Shown piece after piece: positions 1-9,851 of a DNA stretch of 64,000 nt. Source of the DNA: Marinobacter sp. 1-4A (GTDB lineage Bacteria; Pseudomonadota; Gammaproteobacteria; Pseudomonadales; Oleiphilaceae). Both the position numbers and the translations under genes were made by a program. The stretch lies in the NCBI RefSeq assembly GCF_016597725.1, contig NZ_VCGY01000007.1, positions 117,715 to 181,714 on the forward strand, given 5' to 3'. Below the pieces are notes generated by a model. It saw nothing but the letters and a program-made list of their open reading frames with translations. It was not told the DNA's origin and did not search any database. Positions within the stretch are counted from its first letter, which is position 1, and each line of letters starts with the position of its first letter.

Positions 1-2131
1 TCGAGTGAGCTCAATCCATGCACCAACACGGAGGCTGTCTGCCTGAATCAGCCATTGCTCGGCAATCTCTTCCACTTCCGGTTCGGCCGGGGCTTCGGCT
101 AGCGTCTCTACAGAATCAAACTGGGGCTGTGATTCTGCCAGTGTCTGGCTCGGTTCATCCAGTGCGCCGAAGGGCTCATCGATAGCCGGTACCGCGGCTT
201 CAGGATCTTCAGAAGATTCAGACCAGACTTCAGAAACAGCTTCTTCCGTAGCTGGCGGCGCGGCACTGGATGGCGCCGTTGCCAAACTCTGCAATACATC
301 AACATGGGCCAATTCCAGATCACGTACTGCTGTATCCGTTGCAAACGGGTCCCATGAGATTTCCTGAAGGGCCAAGCGAAAGTCGTCCACAATTGCCGGG
401 ATAGCACGGAGCAGGTCGCTACGCGTGGAGTTTTCAACCGGCTGCGGGTCAACGCTCCATACAAGGTGCCCTGTTAGCTCTCTAGCATCCGTCCAGCGCT
501 CACCGTCTTCGCCTTCGCGCAAGACCACCCATTGCAAATACTTTGTCCATGCTTCGTTGAGCATCGCAAGAACAGGCTCGGGAATGTCTCGACCAAACGT
601 GTGCTCCTTTACTAACGACTCAGCAATTTGGGTGGCCTGCTCCTGTCGTGCCCGGCCTTCCTCAGCATCGCGCAACCGCTGCTCTACAAGCTCACGGCGA
701 CGACGATCGAGATCGGTGAAATGGCAAAAATCCTCTAGCAACTCGTCGAAAAGCGACACATTGGTGCTGAATTCACTCAATACCCGATCTACAACCGACT
801 CAATTTTTTCATGTAAAGGATCACGCTGGCCGGGGCGCTTTTCGCTCCAACCAATGGCAGACAATGCCAACTCATTCAACAGCTTACGAACCGGATGCCC
901 ACCACGATTGAAGAAATTTTTATCGCTTAAGGCAACTTTCAACACGGGGATCTGGAGGCGTCCGATCAGTGCCTTCATAACCGGGTGAAGCTGCCGGTCT
1001 TCCAAAATAAAATCGAACAGCATCGACACCAGGTTAATAACATCATTATCCACCTGTCCAACACTGGCCTTTTGGCCATTCGCCGCCGTAAGAACAGGCT
1101 GAAGGCGTTGATCAAGTGAGGCAACTTCACCACCTTCCCATTGATCGTAAGAAGCCTGTGCCTCGCTGAGAAGTGCCATCAACCGTTCGGTATCTAGGTA
1201 GGCTTCGTCAGTCTTATCCGGCTCAACCATAGATTGGGTTGCACCTCGTTGGTGCAGGAGCGCGCTCAATTCGGAAAACGTTGCATAGGAAGCACCGCCC
1301 TGAATCTGGTCGTGACTGTAATACTGGCTGCCGGCCTCTTCATTCGACACACCACTGGCTGCTCCACGCTGCGAGGAGCTTGGTGGCACAGGAGCCGAGG
1401 TTGCAGACCGAGCGCCTGAAGGGGCGATGGCTGAACGGGCTGGGGGTCGCTTTGCGTCCGGTAAGACACCTTCTGCAGCCAAAGTCCGGTTCGCTTCTTG
1501 ATAGAAATCACCAAGCTTATCTCCCAGCAGCCGATCAAACAGCTTGAGCACCACTAGCTTCGCCCGGATATCTATATCCAGATCTGAGCAGGCCTCTGCC
1601 AGCCCTCCACAGATAACTTCCGGGCTCAGTGGCATTTGGCTGTCTGCCAATTCCACGCCTCGCACCAGATGATTCACCCGTACAGACAAAAGCTGAATTG
1701 GGGTTTGATACTTATTGCGCATTTTGTTGATCAAGTTGTCGATCGCGACCTGTTGCTCCAGATCCGAATGCTCAACAAGGCTCAAAGAGTCTTGATCAAC
1801 CTCATCCAATGCGCCTCCCGACTGCTTGGGCCGAAATTGGCCAATGTCGTTAAATGCCTGACTGACGTACTGCAGCACCGAAACAACCATGGCTTTGCGC
1901 CTGAGCCGCAATTCCCGCATGGCATCAAAATAGACGGTTTGGTCTGTGTTGGAACCGGCGCGATCTGCGAGCTCGAACAAGGCGTCGTCGGCACGTTCGA
2001 AAAAGCGTTCGAGAACGCCTTTTAGTATTTGTCCGGAGGTATCACGCAGGCGAACAAGCGCAGGTGGCAGATCAAACCGTGAGAACGGCTTCTGGCCTGA
2101 AAAGCTGACAACCTTGTTTTCCTGTTTCATC
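1..2131 (-). CDS. DUF1631 family protein (C-terminus cut by window edge)
   Basis: The minus-strand frame opens at an ATG at 2131 and stays open for about 710 codons to the left edge of the window, so the stop codon lies outside. The translation begins MKQENKVVSFSGQKPF and matches the DUF1631 family as I know it: an N-terminal helical part, a Pro/Ser/Ala-rich linker around residues 225-260, a long central helical domain containing LVEQRLRDAEEGRARQEQAT, then a Glu/Pro/Ala-rich stretch before a final conserved part beginning near ADSLRVGAWIELT. The biochemical role of DUF1631 is unknown. It is divergent from nadC across a 233-bp spacer. Identification is by family resemblance only. Confidence 0.8.
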
Positions 2132-2212
2132 GACTGATCTCCCGGCCGTTGCATGTGAAGCCCCTGACCATAAACTTCAAACTACTCTGATTGCACATCA
2201 TACGATTAGACC

Positions 2213-2247
2213 GTGTCACCTTGTGTCAGAAATTGTCACCTTTTGTG
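2213..2247. promoter_or_regulatory. Tandem direct repeat between DUF1631 gene and nadC
   Basis: The 9-mer TGTCACCTT occurs at 2214 and again at 2234, a 20-bp period close to two helical turns, and each copy is followed by a TGTGT-like run. It sits in the spacer between the divergent DUF1631 gene and nadC, on the DUF1631 side of the nadC promoter. A protein-binding site is inferred; no known regulator motif was recognised. Confidence 0.3.
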
Positions 2248-2280
2248 TACGCCAGACTCAGATCACGTTTCTGCGATAAT

Positions 2281-2309
2281 TTGGCGAAACCGTTGTCGAA
2301 CTATAGAAT
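2281..2309 (+). promoter_or_regulatory. Probable sigma-70 promoter of nadC
   Basis: TTGGCG at 2281-2286 and TAGAAT at 2304-2309 are separated by 17 bp. This would place the transcription start near 2316 and give a leader of about 50 nt before the nadC ATG at 2365. Confidence 0.45.
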
Positions 2310-2364
2310 CGTGCGTCCGGAATATGTCAGAACCTTTTAGCCAGTCACAAGCGGGTGCAAAACC

Positions 2365-3204
2365 ATGAATTTCAGTGAACGCCAACGCCAGTCACTCATC
2401 GAAACAGTAGCCGCTAGCTTGCGCGAAGATATTGGTGATGGCGATATTACGGCCCAACTTATTCCTGCGGATAAACAGGCTTCCGGCCATGTCATCACGC
2501 GAGAACACGCAACAATAGCCGGGCGGGCATGGGTGGACGAAGTTTTTCGTCAGGTAGACACGTCAGTAGCGCTAGAGTGGCTGGTTGAGGATGGCGAGCG
2601 AGTGAGCCCCGATCAGGTTCTATTCCGCATGACAGGAACCGCCAGAAGCCTGCTTACCGCCGAGAGAACTGCACTGAATTGGCTGCAAACGCTTTCAGCT
2701 GTTGCGACAAGCTGCGCTGGTTATGCCGAGCGGGTTGCACATACACCTGTGCGCCTACTCGACACGAGAAAGACTCTACCCGGCTTACGATTTGCACAAA
2801 AATATGCCGTGACTTGCGGCGGCTGCCACAACCATCGAATCGGCCTGTGGGACGCCTTCTTGATCAAGGAAAACCATATTTCCGCATGTGGCTCCATCGC
2901 CGCAGCTATTGCAGAAGCCCACAGAATCGCGCCGGGCAAACCAGTCGAGGTGGAAACCGAGAATATGGCCGAGCTAGAGCAAGCGCTCCGAGCTGGCGCT
3001 GACATCATCATGCTCGATGAATTTTCCATGGAGGATTTACGGGCAGCCGTCGCAATAACCGAAGGACGCGCAAAGCTGGAAGCTTCCGGGGGCATCAACT
3101 CAGACACACTGGTTCCCATTGCGGAAACCGGAGTCGATTATATTTCTATCGGCGCGCTGACCAAAGACGTCAAAGCGGTAGACTTGTCTATGCGCCTAGG
3201 CTGA
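2365..3204 (+). CDS. nadC: Nicotinate-nucleotide diphosphorylase (carboxylating)
   Basis: Quinolinate phosphoribosyltransferase converts quinolinate and PRPP to nicotinate mononucleotide, CO2 and PPi in cytosolic de novo NAD synthesis. The 279-residue product has the usual family length. It has the N-terminal lobe with [11 protein letters not shown] and the barrel with [36 protein letters not shown] (substrate-binding Arg/Lys/His residues) and [15 protein letters not shown], ending with EASGGIN and [11 protein letters not shown]. The gene stands alone with its own promoter. nadA and nadB are not in the window. Confidence 0.96.
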   Translation: MNFSERQRQSLIETVAASLREDIGDGDITAQLIPADKQASGHVITREHATIAGRAWVDEVFRQVDTSVALEWLVEDGERVSPDQVLFRMTGTARSLLTAERTALNWLQTLSAVATSCAGYAERVAHTPVRLLDTRKTLPGLRFAQKYAVTCGGCHNHRIGLWDAFLIKENHISACGSIAAAIAEAHRIAPGKPVEVETENMAELEQALRAGADIIMLDEFSMEDLRAAVAITEGRAKLEASGGINSDTLVPIAETGVDYISIGALTKDVKAVDLSMRLG

Positions 3205-3233
3205 CGTGAATGGTCAGCATAAATAGGCGTTAG

Positions 3234-3569
3234 TCAGCTCCCCGAAAGTAGCTGATCGATCGCTTCAAGCGCTCGGATCAAACCTTGCCCTGATTCCGGG
3301 CGGCCGCGAAAGTACTCCTCAGCCATGGGCGCAATGCCAGAGACTGAAGGCAAAGGATGCCCGTTCTCAACGATCAGCTTCATGCGCTCAAGAAACACAA
3401 ACTGAACCCACTGGGTGAACTCTAAGGTATCGATACAGAAAGGCTCGGTGCTTTGAAATGCCGCCTGTGGTGGGCGCTCGGTTGCCCATAGGCCAATCGT
3501 GCGCAGCTCCATTTCAATGGCCAGAAGACAATCCGCAACCTGCCCTGCAACCTTATCGGAATCCGTCAT
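3234..3569 (-). CDS. YqcC family protein (DUF446)
   Basis: A 111-residue all-helical cytosolic protein resembling the YqcC/DUF446 family: LLAIEMELRTIGLW near the N-terminus, then FCIDTLEFTQWVQFVFLERM and a LPSVSGIAPMAEEYF segment. No catalytic motif is visible and the function is unknown. In many gammaproteobacteria yqcC lies next to the pseudouridine synthase gene truC, but here its upstream neighbour, 12 bp away, is a ParA-type ATPase gene. The two probably form one transcript. Confidence 0.8.
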   Translation of the reverse strand: MTDSDKVAGQVADCLLAIEMELRTIGLWATERPPQAAFQSTEPFCIDTLEFTQWVQFVFLERMKLIVENGHPLPSVSGIAPMAEEYFRGRPESGQGLIRALEAIDQLLSGS

Positions 3570-3581
3570 AAAGCCCTCGGT

Positions 3582-4379
3582 TCAATCGGCCAAAGGCTCT
3601 AGTTCTACCGCCTCGCCATTGAGTACGCGATAAAGATCTTCGAACTGACGTGTAAGCGGGTGTTTTGGTGCCATGTGAATCAGCGGTTGCCGGCTCTGGT
3701 GAGACTCTTTCATTTTTACGGAGCTGGACAAACGCACCGGCAATACCGGCAGACCCTCTGCAATAAGCTCTTTAACCAACTGTTTTGGCAGACTGGCCCG
3801 AGGTTGAAACTGGTTTGCGACAATACCTTCAACCACAAGCTCCTCGTTGTGGTCTTCTTGCAAATCGCGAATTTCACTAAGAATGTTATAAAGTGCCTGA
3901 CGGGAAAAATCGTCACAGTCAAACGGAATCAAGCACCGATGCGCAGCAATAAGCGCGGAGCGGGTATAAAAATTCAGGGCTGGCGCTGTATCAATGTATA
4001 TTTCATCAAACGACTCACCCAGCTTCTTTAACGCCTCTCTGAGCTTATAGATTTTATGCTTTGCCTCAAGCTTGCGTTCAAGAAAATCCAGTTCAGGGCT
4101 GGAAGGCAAAACAAAGAGATTTCTGAACGGCGAAGCATGAACAAATTCTTCAGGGCGACGATTGAATACCTTGAACGCTACCGTTTGCTCCAGCATGTCT
4201 GCAACAGTATCTTGAAGCTCGCTAGCGGGCTTGCCCAACAAGTAATGCGTTGAGTTACCTTGGGGGTCAAGGTCAACCACCAAAGTACGCTTGCCGCGTG
4301 CAGCGCTGATTGCTGCCAGATTGCAGGTAATACTGGATTTGCCGACTCCGCCTTTTTGGTTGAATACTACCCGTCTCAT
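3582..4379 (-). CDS. ParA/Soj-like ATPase, orphan (no parB nearby)
   Basis: A 265-residue ParA-superfamily P-loop ATPase. The deviant Walker A box lies at the N-terminus (QKGGVGKSSITCNLAA, with the signature Lys before the GK), followed by VVDLDPQGNSTHYLLG and the DEIYIDTAPALNFYTRSALI Walker B region. Such proteins dimerise on ATP and move cargo over the nucleoid. No parB, parS array or plasmid gene is near, so this is an orphan chromosomal copy with an unknown cargo. Its neighbours are yqcC and hda, which also regulates replication. The family is certain; the role is open. Confidence 0.85.
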   Translation of the reverse strand: MRRVVFNQKGGVGKSSITCNLAAISAARGKRTLVVDLDPQGNSTHYLLGKPASELQDTVADMLEQTVAFKVFNRRPEEFVHASPFRNLFVLPSSPELDFLERKLEAKHKIYKLREALKKLGESFDEIYIDTAPALNFYTRSALIAAHRCLIPFDCDDFSRQALYNILSEIRDLQEDHNEELVVEGIVANQFQPRASLPKQLVKELIAEGLPVLPVRLSSSVKMKESHQSRQPLIHMAPKHPLTRQFEDLYRVLNGEAVELEPLAD

Positions 4380-4463
4380 GTCGTCTCTCCATCTGGCGCT
4401 TCATTCAGCGTCTAATCGTTAAAGTTCTGTTTTTGTGTGATGTAACGCTTGGCTTGTATGTTC

Positions 4464-5162
4464 TTACCACCGCATGACCGCTTTCACGAATGGCACGGTG
4501 AGGCGCCTTTGCGCCTGCAAGGAGTTTTCATCGAGGGTGTCGAGAATGCCTAACAATTCGCCAAGTCGCCTTGAGGCCCTGCGCATAATAAAGCCTGCGA
4601 CATCGTCCGTCATAGTCAGCCCACGCTTTTGTGCACGAGCCATCAGAATTTTCAGGCGATCATCGTCACGATAGGTTCCCAGTTGCACGGTAAAGCCGTG
4701 GTGCAGCCGGGACACCAAATCCGGTAGTACGAAAGGCAAAGATCCGGGAACTTCAGAAAGACTAACAACCAGCATATGACCGCCATCATGCAGCCGGTTA
4801 TAGAGATGAAAAACCGCTTCTTCCCAGTCGGCCTTACCCGCTACCCGATCCAGATCATCGAGTGCAACCACATCCATGGTATCCAGTCCCGCCAGCGCTT
4901 CCGGGCCGAAGGGCTCTAGCTCGGCAATACTAATACAAACCGCCGTTTTCCCTTCCGCTTCTGCGTGATGGCAGGCCGCCTGCAGCAAATGGCTTTTGCC
5001 GGTATCCGAATCGCCACAAACTACGACCACTGGCAGGCCAGCCGGCTGGCTCAATACCGAAGACAGGCGCAACGCCGCTTCCCGGTTGCGATCACCATGA
5101 AAGTTGTCAAAACGTGCGTCGTCCCGAAGCCGGACGCCAAGCACCAGCTGAGAGTTGCTCAC
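4464..5162 (-). CDS. hda: DnaA regulatory inactivator Hda
   Basis: A DnaA-like AAA+ protein that, with the sliding clamp, triggers ATP hydrolysis by DnaA and so limits re-initiation of replication. A 232-residue product begins at a GTG at 5162, overlapping the upstream stop by GTGA; the ATG at 5180 would add six residues. The start is followed by SNSQLVLGVRL, a clamp-binding-type N-terminus. The P-loop is GDSDTGKSHLL, Walker B is VVALDDLDRV, and sensor/arginine-finger-like RRASRRLGELL lies near the C-terminus. It is translationally coupled to the preceding phosphatidyltransferase gene. Confidence 0.92.
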   Translation of the reverse strand: MSNSQLVLGVRLRDDARFDNFHGDRNREAALRLSSVLSQPAGLPVVVVCGDSDTGKSHLLQAACHHAEAEGKTAVCISIAELEPFGPEALAGLDTMDVVALDDLDRVAGKADWEEAVFHLYNRLHDGGHMLVVSLSEVPGSLPFVLPDLVSRLHHGFTVQLGTYRDDDRLKILMARAQKRGLTMTDDVAGFIMRRASRRLGELLGILDTLDENSLQAQRRLTVPFVKAVMRW

Positions 5163-5719
5163 GGGTGTCTGGCCCTCCATGCGCGCTTACCCCAAACGAC
5201 AATATAGTGCCCGCCACTGAAGACCGTTGAAACTGCGACCAAGCAAATTCCAATATCCAACCATATCGGCTGCACCGGCAAACCAGCCAAAATAACAATA
5301 ATGCCCAAAATGACAACAATCTGAACCAGCGTATTCAGCTTGCCGGGTATGCTGGGCTCCATATCGAAGCGACCGATACCGTAATGGTAAACCAGCGCAC
5401 CTCCCACAATAAGAAGGTCTCGACCAACGATCAGTGCAAACAGCCACAGAGGTAAAACCGAGGTATAAGTCAGCACCAAATAGGCTGTAATCAGTAGCGC
5501 TTTATCGGCCAGTGGATCAGCCACAGCACCGAAACGGGAGCGCCAATTAAAATGCCGCGCAAGAAAGCCATCAAGGCCATCTGTCACCGACGCCACAGCA
5601 AAAATGAACAAAGCGAGCCGGTACTCCTGCACCAGCAGCGCTCTGGCAAAGGGAGCTATCAATAGAATGCGCACAAACGTCAGAGCATTGGGTATCCAGC
5701 GCCAGGCGTGTGACCTCAC
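5159..5719 (-). CDS. CDP-alcohol phosphatidyltransferase family protein (PgsA-like)
   Basis: A 186-residue inner-membrane enzyme with the CDP-alcohol phosphotransferase signature: DGLDGFLARHF followed by GAVADPLADKALL, which carries the conserved Asp residues that bind the metal-CDP substrate. Several hydrophobic segments follow. Phosphatidylglycerophosphate synthase is the closest named activity, but the gene sits away from uvrC and tRNA genes, where true pgsA is usually found, so a second family member is as likely. The start is a GTG at 5719 with GGAGG seven bases upstream. It is coupled to hda by a 4-nt overlap. Confidence 0.85.
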   Translation of the reverse strand: MRSHAWRWIPNALTFVRILLIAPFARALLVQEYRLALFIFAVASVTDGLDGFLARHFNWRSRFGAVADPLADKALLITAYLVLTYTSVLPLWLFALIVGRDLLIVGGALVYHYGIGRFDMEPSIPGKLNTLVQIVVILGIIVILAGLPVQPIWLDIGICLVAVSTVFSGGHYIVVWGKRAWRARHP

Positions 5720-5740
5720 TCAATTGCCTCCGGTAGCGGC

Positions 5741-7075
5741 TTACTGCCCGCCATTATTTCCGATAGCTGGCACGGGTTGCCAGCGGTAATAAAGAACTTG
5801 ATAAAGTGACTCGAACGCCTGCTCGGCCTCTTCTTCGTCTACGGGCGAGGGTTGGTAGCTAAACATAGTCTGCTCAGACGACTCCTTTTCCAACTCACCT
5901 TCCGGAATCGCTTCTTGCTGATTCTCGTTAGAATCAAGCTGTGTCGGTTTTGCCGAAGCGGCTGCAGACGACGGGAGTGGTGACGGGCGGGCCGCTTGAC
6001 TTTCCTGTGATCCGCCCTCAACGGGCACAAACCGAGAATCCAGGGCAATATACTCCCTAAGCTGGTCAAGCTCACCGGAAAAGCCAACTCTCAGCGTTAA
6101 CTGCTCGCCCTTAACCCGGGATGCACCTACATTTTCAACTGGCGTTAAGCCCTCCAGAACTTGAGTGGCTTTGCCGTAGTCTGTAACGGTCTTAACACCG
6201 CGCAACACGATTTCCACCTGAGGTAGTTCCCCAACCTCACCGGCTGCCACAGCATATCGGTTGGCGTACAGCTCCGCCCAGCGATTAACCAATGCCTCTG
6301 CAAGAGCTTCCCGCGTGTCAGCGCTAACCGACTCTTCGCTGCTATTTAGCTTTGCACCTTCAAATACCCAGCCTGCACGCCACTGATTGCCTGAGCGGTT
6401 AACACGAACCAGTGCAAGCACGTCATGCTCCACGCCTTCAGACGCCTTGCGAACGCGCCCGGTGAACTGCCCCCATATATCCGACAACAACTCTCTATTG
6501 CCACTGAACCCTGCGGGAGGCAGGGCTACCGGGAGCCCACGCTCCTGAGCAGCACGAGCAAATGCTGCCGACCAAACGCCCGTTTCGGCAGCATTGGCTT
6601 GGTCTTCGCCAGCACCTGTCACGAGTGTACGAACACCACGGTCTTCGACTGCCACCCAAGCGAGGGTTAAGGGTCGGTTGGCACCCCAAACGGGAGCGTT
6701 GACTGACGCCAGAGCCCGGTTAACACCGACAGCACCAAACGCCATACTCAGGCGGCTTTCACCACTTGCGCCGCGAAGTATCTGATAGGACAGCAACAAG
6801 GATTCCGCATCTGCCAGCAGAGCGTCTACACCATCAAGAGCAAGCACCTCACGGGTGCCGGAAATCCTCACGAAAACCCGGGCCAAACCATCTGCGTAAC
6901 CTTGGGCAAGAGCGGCTTGCCCGGAGCCAGACACAGGAACTTCGACTGAATAGAGCCCTGATACTGTTACAGCAGTGGCAGATGTGGGCGTGAAAGCCAG
7001 TATGAGCGTACAAAAAACACCAAGCCATAGGGCTCGCAATGGTTTAAAAAACCGGATCTGGTCTGTTACTGGCAT
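5741..7075 (-). CDS. DUF2066 domain-containing exported protein
   Basis: About 444 residues if translation starts at the ATG at 7075, which has AGGGTG just upstream; the ATG at 7096 lacks a ribosome site. A signal peptide (ALWLGVFCTLILAF, cut after a SATA-type sequence) points to the periplasm. The mature part matches DUF2066: VSGLYSVEVPV, GYADGLARVFVRISGTREV, NRPLTLAWVAVEDRG and QWRAGWVFEGAKL. The C-terminus is a low-complexity Ser/Pro/Glu tail ending FESLYQVLYYRWQPV. Its function is unknown. It heads the DUF2066-phosphatidyltransferase-hda transcript and is divergent from purM, an order also seen in Pseudomonas. Confidence 0.82.
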   Translation of the reverse strand: MPVTDQIRFFKPLRALWLGVFCTLILAFTPTSATAVTVSGLYSVEVPVSGSGQAALAQGYADGLARVFVRISGTREVLALDGVDALLADAESLLLSYQILRGASGESRLSMAFGAVGVNRALASVNAPVWGANRPLTLAWVAVEDRGVRTLVTGAGEDQANAAETGVWSAAFARAAQERGLPVALPPAGFSGNRELLSDIWGQFTGRVRKASEGVEHDVLALVRVNRSGNQWRAGWVFEGAKLNSSEESVSADTREALAEALVNRWAELYANRYAVAAGEVGELPQVEIVLRGVKTVTDYGKATQVLEGLTPVENVGASRVKGEQLTLRVGFSGELDQLREYIALDSRFVPVEGGSQESQAARPSPLPSSAAASAKPTQLDSNENQQEAIPEGELEKESSEQTMFSYQPSPVDEEEAEQAFESLYQVLYYRWQPVPAIGNNGGQ

Positions 7076-7220
7076 GAAACACCCTGCAGTTCGCATGAAT
7101 GGCGCATAGGATACACCATGCCCCTATGCCTGAGTAGCCAGCCCGGGTTTCCGAAATGCAATCTTGCTTGCGCGAAAACGGCCGGATGCAAGAATCCGGA
7201 GCGACACAAGGCTTTTACAC

Positions 7221-7249
7221 TTGGAGCCCTACACTGCACCTGCTAAAAT
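7221..7249 (+). promoter_or_regulatory. Probable sigma-70 promoter of purMN
   Basis: TTGGAG at 7221-7226 and TAAAAT at 7244-7249 lie 17 bp apart, and TG two bases before the -10 box makes it an extended -10. The purM ATG follows at 7288. Confidence 0.5.
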
Positions 7250-7287
7250 CCGCCGCCTGACCCATTGCCCAACGGTTTAAGAACACC

Positions 7288-8352
7288 ATGAGCGAACAGA
7301 AGCCTTCCCTGACCTACCGCGATGCTGGCGTTGATATTGACGCCGGCAATGAACTTGTCAGCCGTATCAAGGAAACCGCCGCCCGCACGCGGCGACCCGA
7401 GGTTCTGGGAGGGCTTGGCGGGTTTGGTGCCATGGTCGCGATCCCTTCCGGGTATAAAGAGCCGGTTATGGTTTCTGGCACTGATGGCGTGGGCACCAAG
7501 TTGAGATTGGCGATGCAATTGGAAAAACACGACAGCATTGGCATTGATCTCGTTGCGATGTGCGTGAACGATCTTATTGTTGGTGGTGCGGAGCCGCTAT
7601 TTTTCCTTGATTACTACGCCACCGGAAAGCTCAATGTTGATATAGCTGCAAACGTGGTTGCAGGTATTGGCCAAGGCTGTGAGTTGGCTGGCTGCGCGTT
7701 GGTGGGTGGTGAAACCGCCGAAATGCCCGGGATGTACGAGGGTGACGATTACGATCTTGCCGGTTTCTGCGTAGGTATCGCAGAGCGCAGCGAAATCATC
7801 GACGGCAGCAACGTTCAAGCAGGAGACGCGCTGCTCGCACTAGAATCTTCAGGCCCCCACTCCAACGGATACTCGCTGATCCGGAAGATTCTTGAAGTCA
7901 GCGAAGCCGACTTAGATCAACCAATCGGCGATACAACACTTGCGAATGCGCTGATGGCTCCTACACGCATCTACGTAAAAAGCCTGTTGCAACTTATTCG
8001 CGAAGTGGATGTAAACGCTCTTTCACACATCACTGGTGGTGGTTTGCCGGAGAACATCCCCAGAGTTCTGCCCAAGGGCGTAGTTGCAGCCATCGACACC
8101 GAAAGCTGGAAACTCCCCCCCGTATTTCAGTGGCTTAAAGACGCAGGCGGTGTTGCCAGTGAAGAAATGTACCGCACCTTTAACTGCGGAATTGGCATGA
8201 TCATCTGTGTTCCCGAAAGCCAGAAAAGTTTGGCGATGGACACCTTGAAGGCCTTGGGTGAGAAAGCTTGGCAGGTAGGCATTATCGAGCGCGCTGAGGA
8301 TTCCGAAAAAGATGCAGTGGTGCGTTATGCACCGGGGCTTTTGGCAGAATGA
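7288..8352 (+). CDS. purM: Phosphoribosylformylglycinamidine cyclo-ligase
   Basis: AIR synthetase closes the imidazole ring of 5-aminoimidazole ribonucleotide with ATP in cytosolic de novo purine synthesis. The 354-residue length is normal. Diagnostic motifs are [18 protein letters not shown] at the N-terminus, [50 protein letters not shown] and [16 protein letters not shown]. purM and purN overlap by ATGA, so they are coupled, as in many proteobacteria. Confidence 0.97.
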   Translation: MSEQKPSLTYRDAGVDIDAGNELVSRIKETAARTRRPEVLGGLGGFGAMVAIPSGYKEPVMVSGTDGVGTKLRLAMQLEKHDSIGIDLVAMCVNDLIVGGAEPLFFLDYYATGKLNVDIAANVVAGIGQGCELAGCALVGGETAEMPGMYEGDDYDLAGFCVGIAERSEIIDGSNVQAGDALLALESSGPHSNGYSLIRKILEVSEADLDQPIGDTTLANALMAPTRIYVKSLLQLIREVDVNALSHITGGGLPENIPRVLPKGVVAAIDTESWKLPPVFQWLKDAGGVASEEMYRTFNCGIGMIICVPESQKSLAMDTLKALGEKAWQVGIIERAEDSEKDAVVRYAPGLLAE

Positions 8353-9011
8353 AGGCAGATCAACCCACCCTGCCCAAAATTCTCGTCCTTGCCTCTGGCA
8401 GCGGAACCAACTTCCAGGCTCTTTTAGACGCAAGTCGCGGGCGGGATTTCCCCGGCCAAATTGTTGCTCTGGGCTGCAATCAGCCAAAAGCGTTTGCACT
8501 CGAGCGGGCCGCACAAGCCAACGTGGAAACCTTTGTGGTCAACCACAAGGAGTTCGGCTCTCGGGAAGAATTCGATGCCGCGCTTATGGCTCACATTCTC
8601 CGCTACAACCCGGATCTCATTGTGTTGGCGGGTTTCATGCGAATCCTGACCACAGATTTTGTCAGGGCATTCCGTGGCAAGCTGGTGAATATTCACCCCT
8701 CGCTGCTGCCGAAGTATACAGGCCTCAATACGCATCAAAGAGCACTGGATGCTGGCGACGCTGCTCACGGCGTCTCGATTCACTTCGTAACCGAAGAGCT
8801 TGATGGCGGGCCGGTTGTCGCGCAGGCAGAAGTGACCATTACGGCAGAAGACACCCGCGAAACACTCGCGGAAAAAGTGCAGCAAAAAGAGCATCTGCTC
8901 TACCCGATTGTTGTTCGCTGGTTCTGCGAAGGCAGAATCCAACTGGGCGATGATCAGGTACTATTTGATGGGCAAGCTATCGAAACACCCATGCGTCTCA
9001 CGGACAGCTGA
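8349..9011 (+). CDS. purN: Phosphoribosylglycinamide formyltransferase
   Basis: GAR transformylase transfers a formyl group from 10-formyltetrahydrofolate to glycinamide ribonucleotide. The 220-residue product has [15 protein letters not shown] at the phosphate-binding end, the catalytic [10 protein letters not shown] (Asn and His) and [17 protein letters not shown] with the catalytic Asp. The start overlaps the purM stop by four bases. Confidence 0.97.
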   Translation: MKADQPTLPKILVLASGSGTNFQALLDASRGRDFPGQIVALGCNQPKAFALERAAQANVETFVVNHKEFGSREEFDAALMAHILRYNPDLIVLAGFMRILTTDFVRAFRGKLVNIHPSLLPKYTGLNTHQRALDAGDAAHGVSIHFVTEELDGGPVVAQAEVTITAEDTRETLAEKVQQKEHLLYPIVVRWFCEGRIQLGDDQVLFDGQAIETPMRLTDS

Positions 9012-9095
9012 GGCGCACCTTAACAGACTGTCACTAGGCAACACTCTCTGACCCGCTAAACTTCCAACATACATGAAGGATTCGAGGTCAACGAA

Positions 9096-9851
9096 ATGTT
9101 TGCAGCTCAACGGATTGTTCCCGCCCTCCTAACTAGGGGGCGGGTTACCATCGCCAGCCTTATGTGCATGCTGGCATTAGTACTGAGTGCCGCCGCACGC
9201 GCGGAGCCAGTTCCCGACCTCTTCCCCTTCGAAGTCAGCTATGGCGCCTCCATGGAAAAGGGGATATCGCTCAATGGTGGCGCCAAGCGGATTCTTACTT
9301 CTCAGGGCAATGATGTGTGGCTTTACCGCACGGAAGTGAAGTCCTTCATCGCCGACCTTAACGAATCTTTGATCCTCAAATGGGAAGACGGTCGGGTTGT
9401 TCCTATAAGATACCGCTATAGCCTGTCTGGCTTTCTTATCAAAGATAGAAAACAGTCCATCGATTTCGACTGGGAAGCAAACGTCGCAACAGGAGAATAC
9501 AAGGGCAAAGCGTTCGAAGTAGAACTTAAGGAAGGCACACTCGACCCGCTCGGTTTTCAGGTGCAGTTGCACCAAGACATCCTAAATGGCAAGCGGGAGA
9601 TGGAATATCAGGTACTCGATCGCGGCAATATTGATAGCGAGCGATTTGCCGTAGTGAGTGACGATGCTGGCCGCTCAGACGGAGGCCAGTCTTCTCTTCT
9701 GAAAGCAGAAAAGGTTCGCGAAAACTCAAAACGACAAACCCTGATGTGGTTCGACCCGGACAACAAATACGTGTTGGTGCGGCTACTTCAGGTTGAGCCC
9801 GACGGCAGCAAGTACGAACTGGAACTGAAAGATGTAGACTTGGGAGGTTAA
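9096..9851 (+). CDS. DUF3108 domain-containing exported protein
   Basis: A 251-residue protein with a signal peptide (IASLMCMLALVLSAAARA, likely cleaved before EPVPDLFPFEVSYGA), so it is periplasmic or outer-membrane associated. The mature part is beta-rich and fits DUF3108: FEVSYGASMEKGISLNGGAK, WLYRTEVKSFIADL, DRKQSIDFDWEA and the C-terminal MWFDPDNKYVLVRLLQVEPD. Its function is unknown. Its position after purMN is conserved in Pseudomonas. Its TAA stop interleaves with the stop of the convergent avtA. Confidence 0.85.
   Translation: MFAAQRIVPALLTRGRVTIASLMCMLALVLSAAARAEPVPDLFPFEVSYGASMEKGISLNGGAKRILTSQGNDVWLYRTEVKSFIADLNESLILKWEDGRVVPIRYRYSLSGFLIKDRKQSIDFDWEANVATGEYKGKAFEVELKEGTLDPLGFQVQLHQDILNGKREMEYQVLDRGNIDSERFAVVSDDAGRSDGGQSSLLKAEKVRENSKRQTLMWFDPDNKYVLVRLLQVEPDGSKYELELKDVDLGG

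Noticed and set aside
425..988. A 187-codon plus-strand frame in the first kilobase
   Set aside because: It overlaps the continuous DUF1631 frame on the minus strand. The translation is rich in Ser/Arg with no family features.
1..2131. Idea that the DUF1631 gene is broken into fragments
   Set aside because: Reading the minus strand codon by codon from 2131 shows a single uninterrupted frame to the window edge; only the stop codon is missing.
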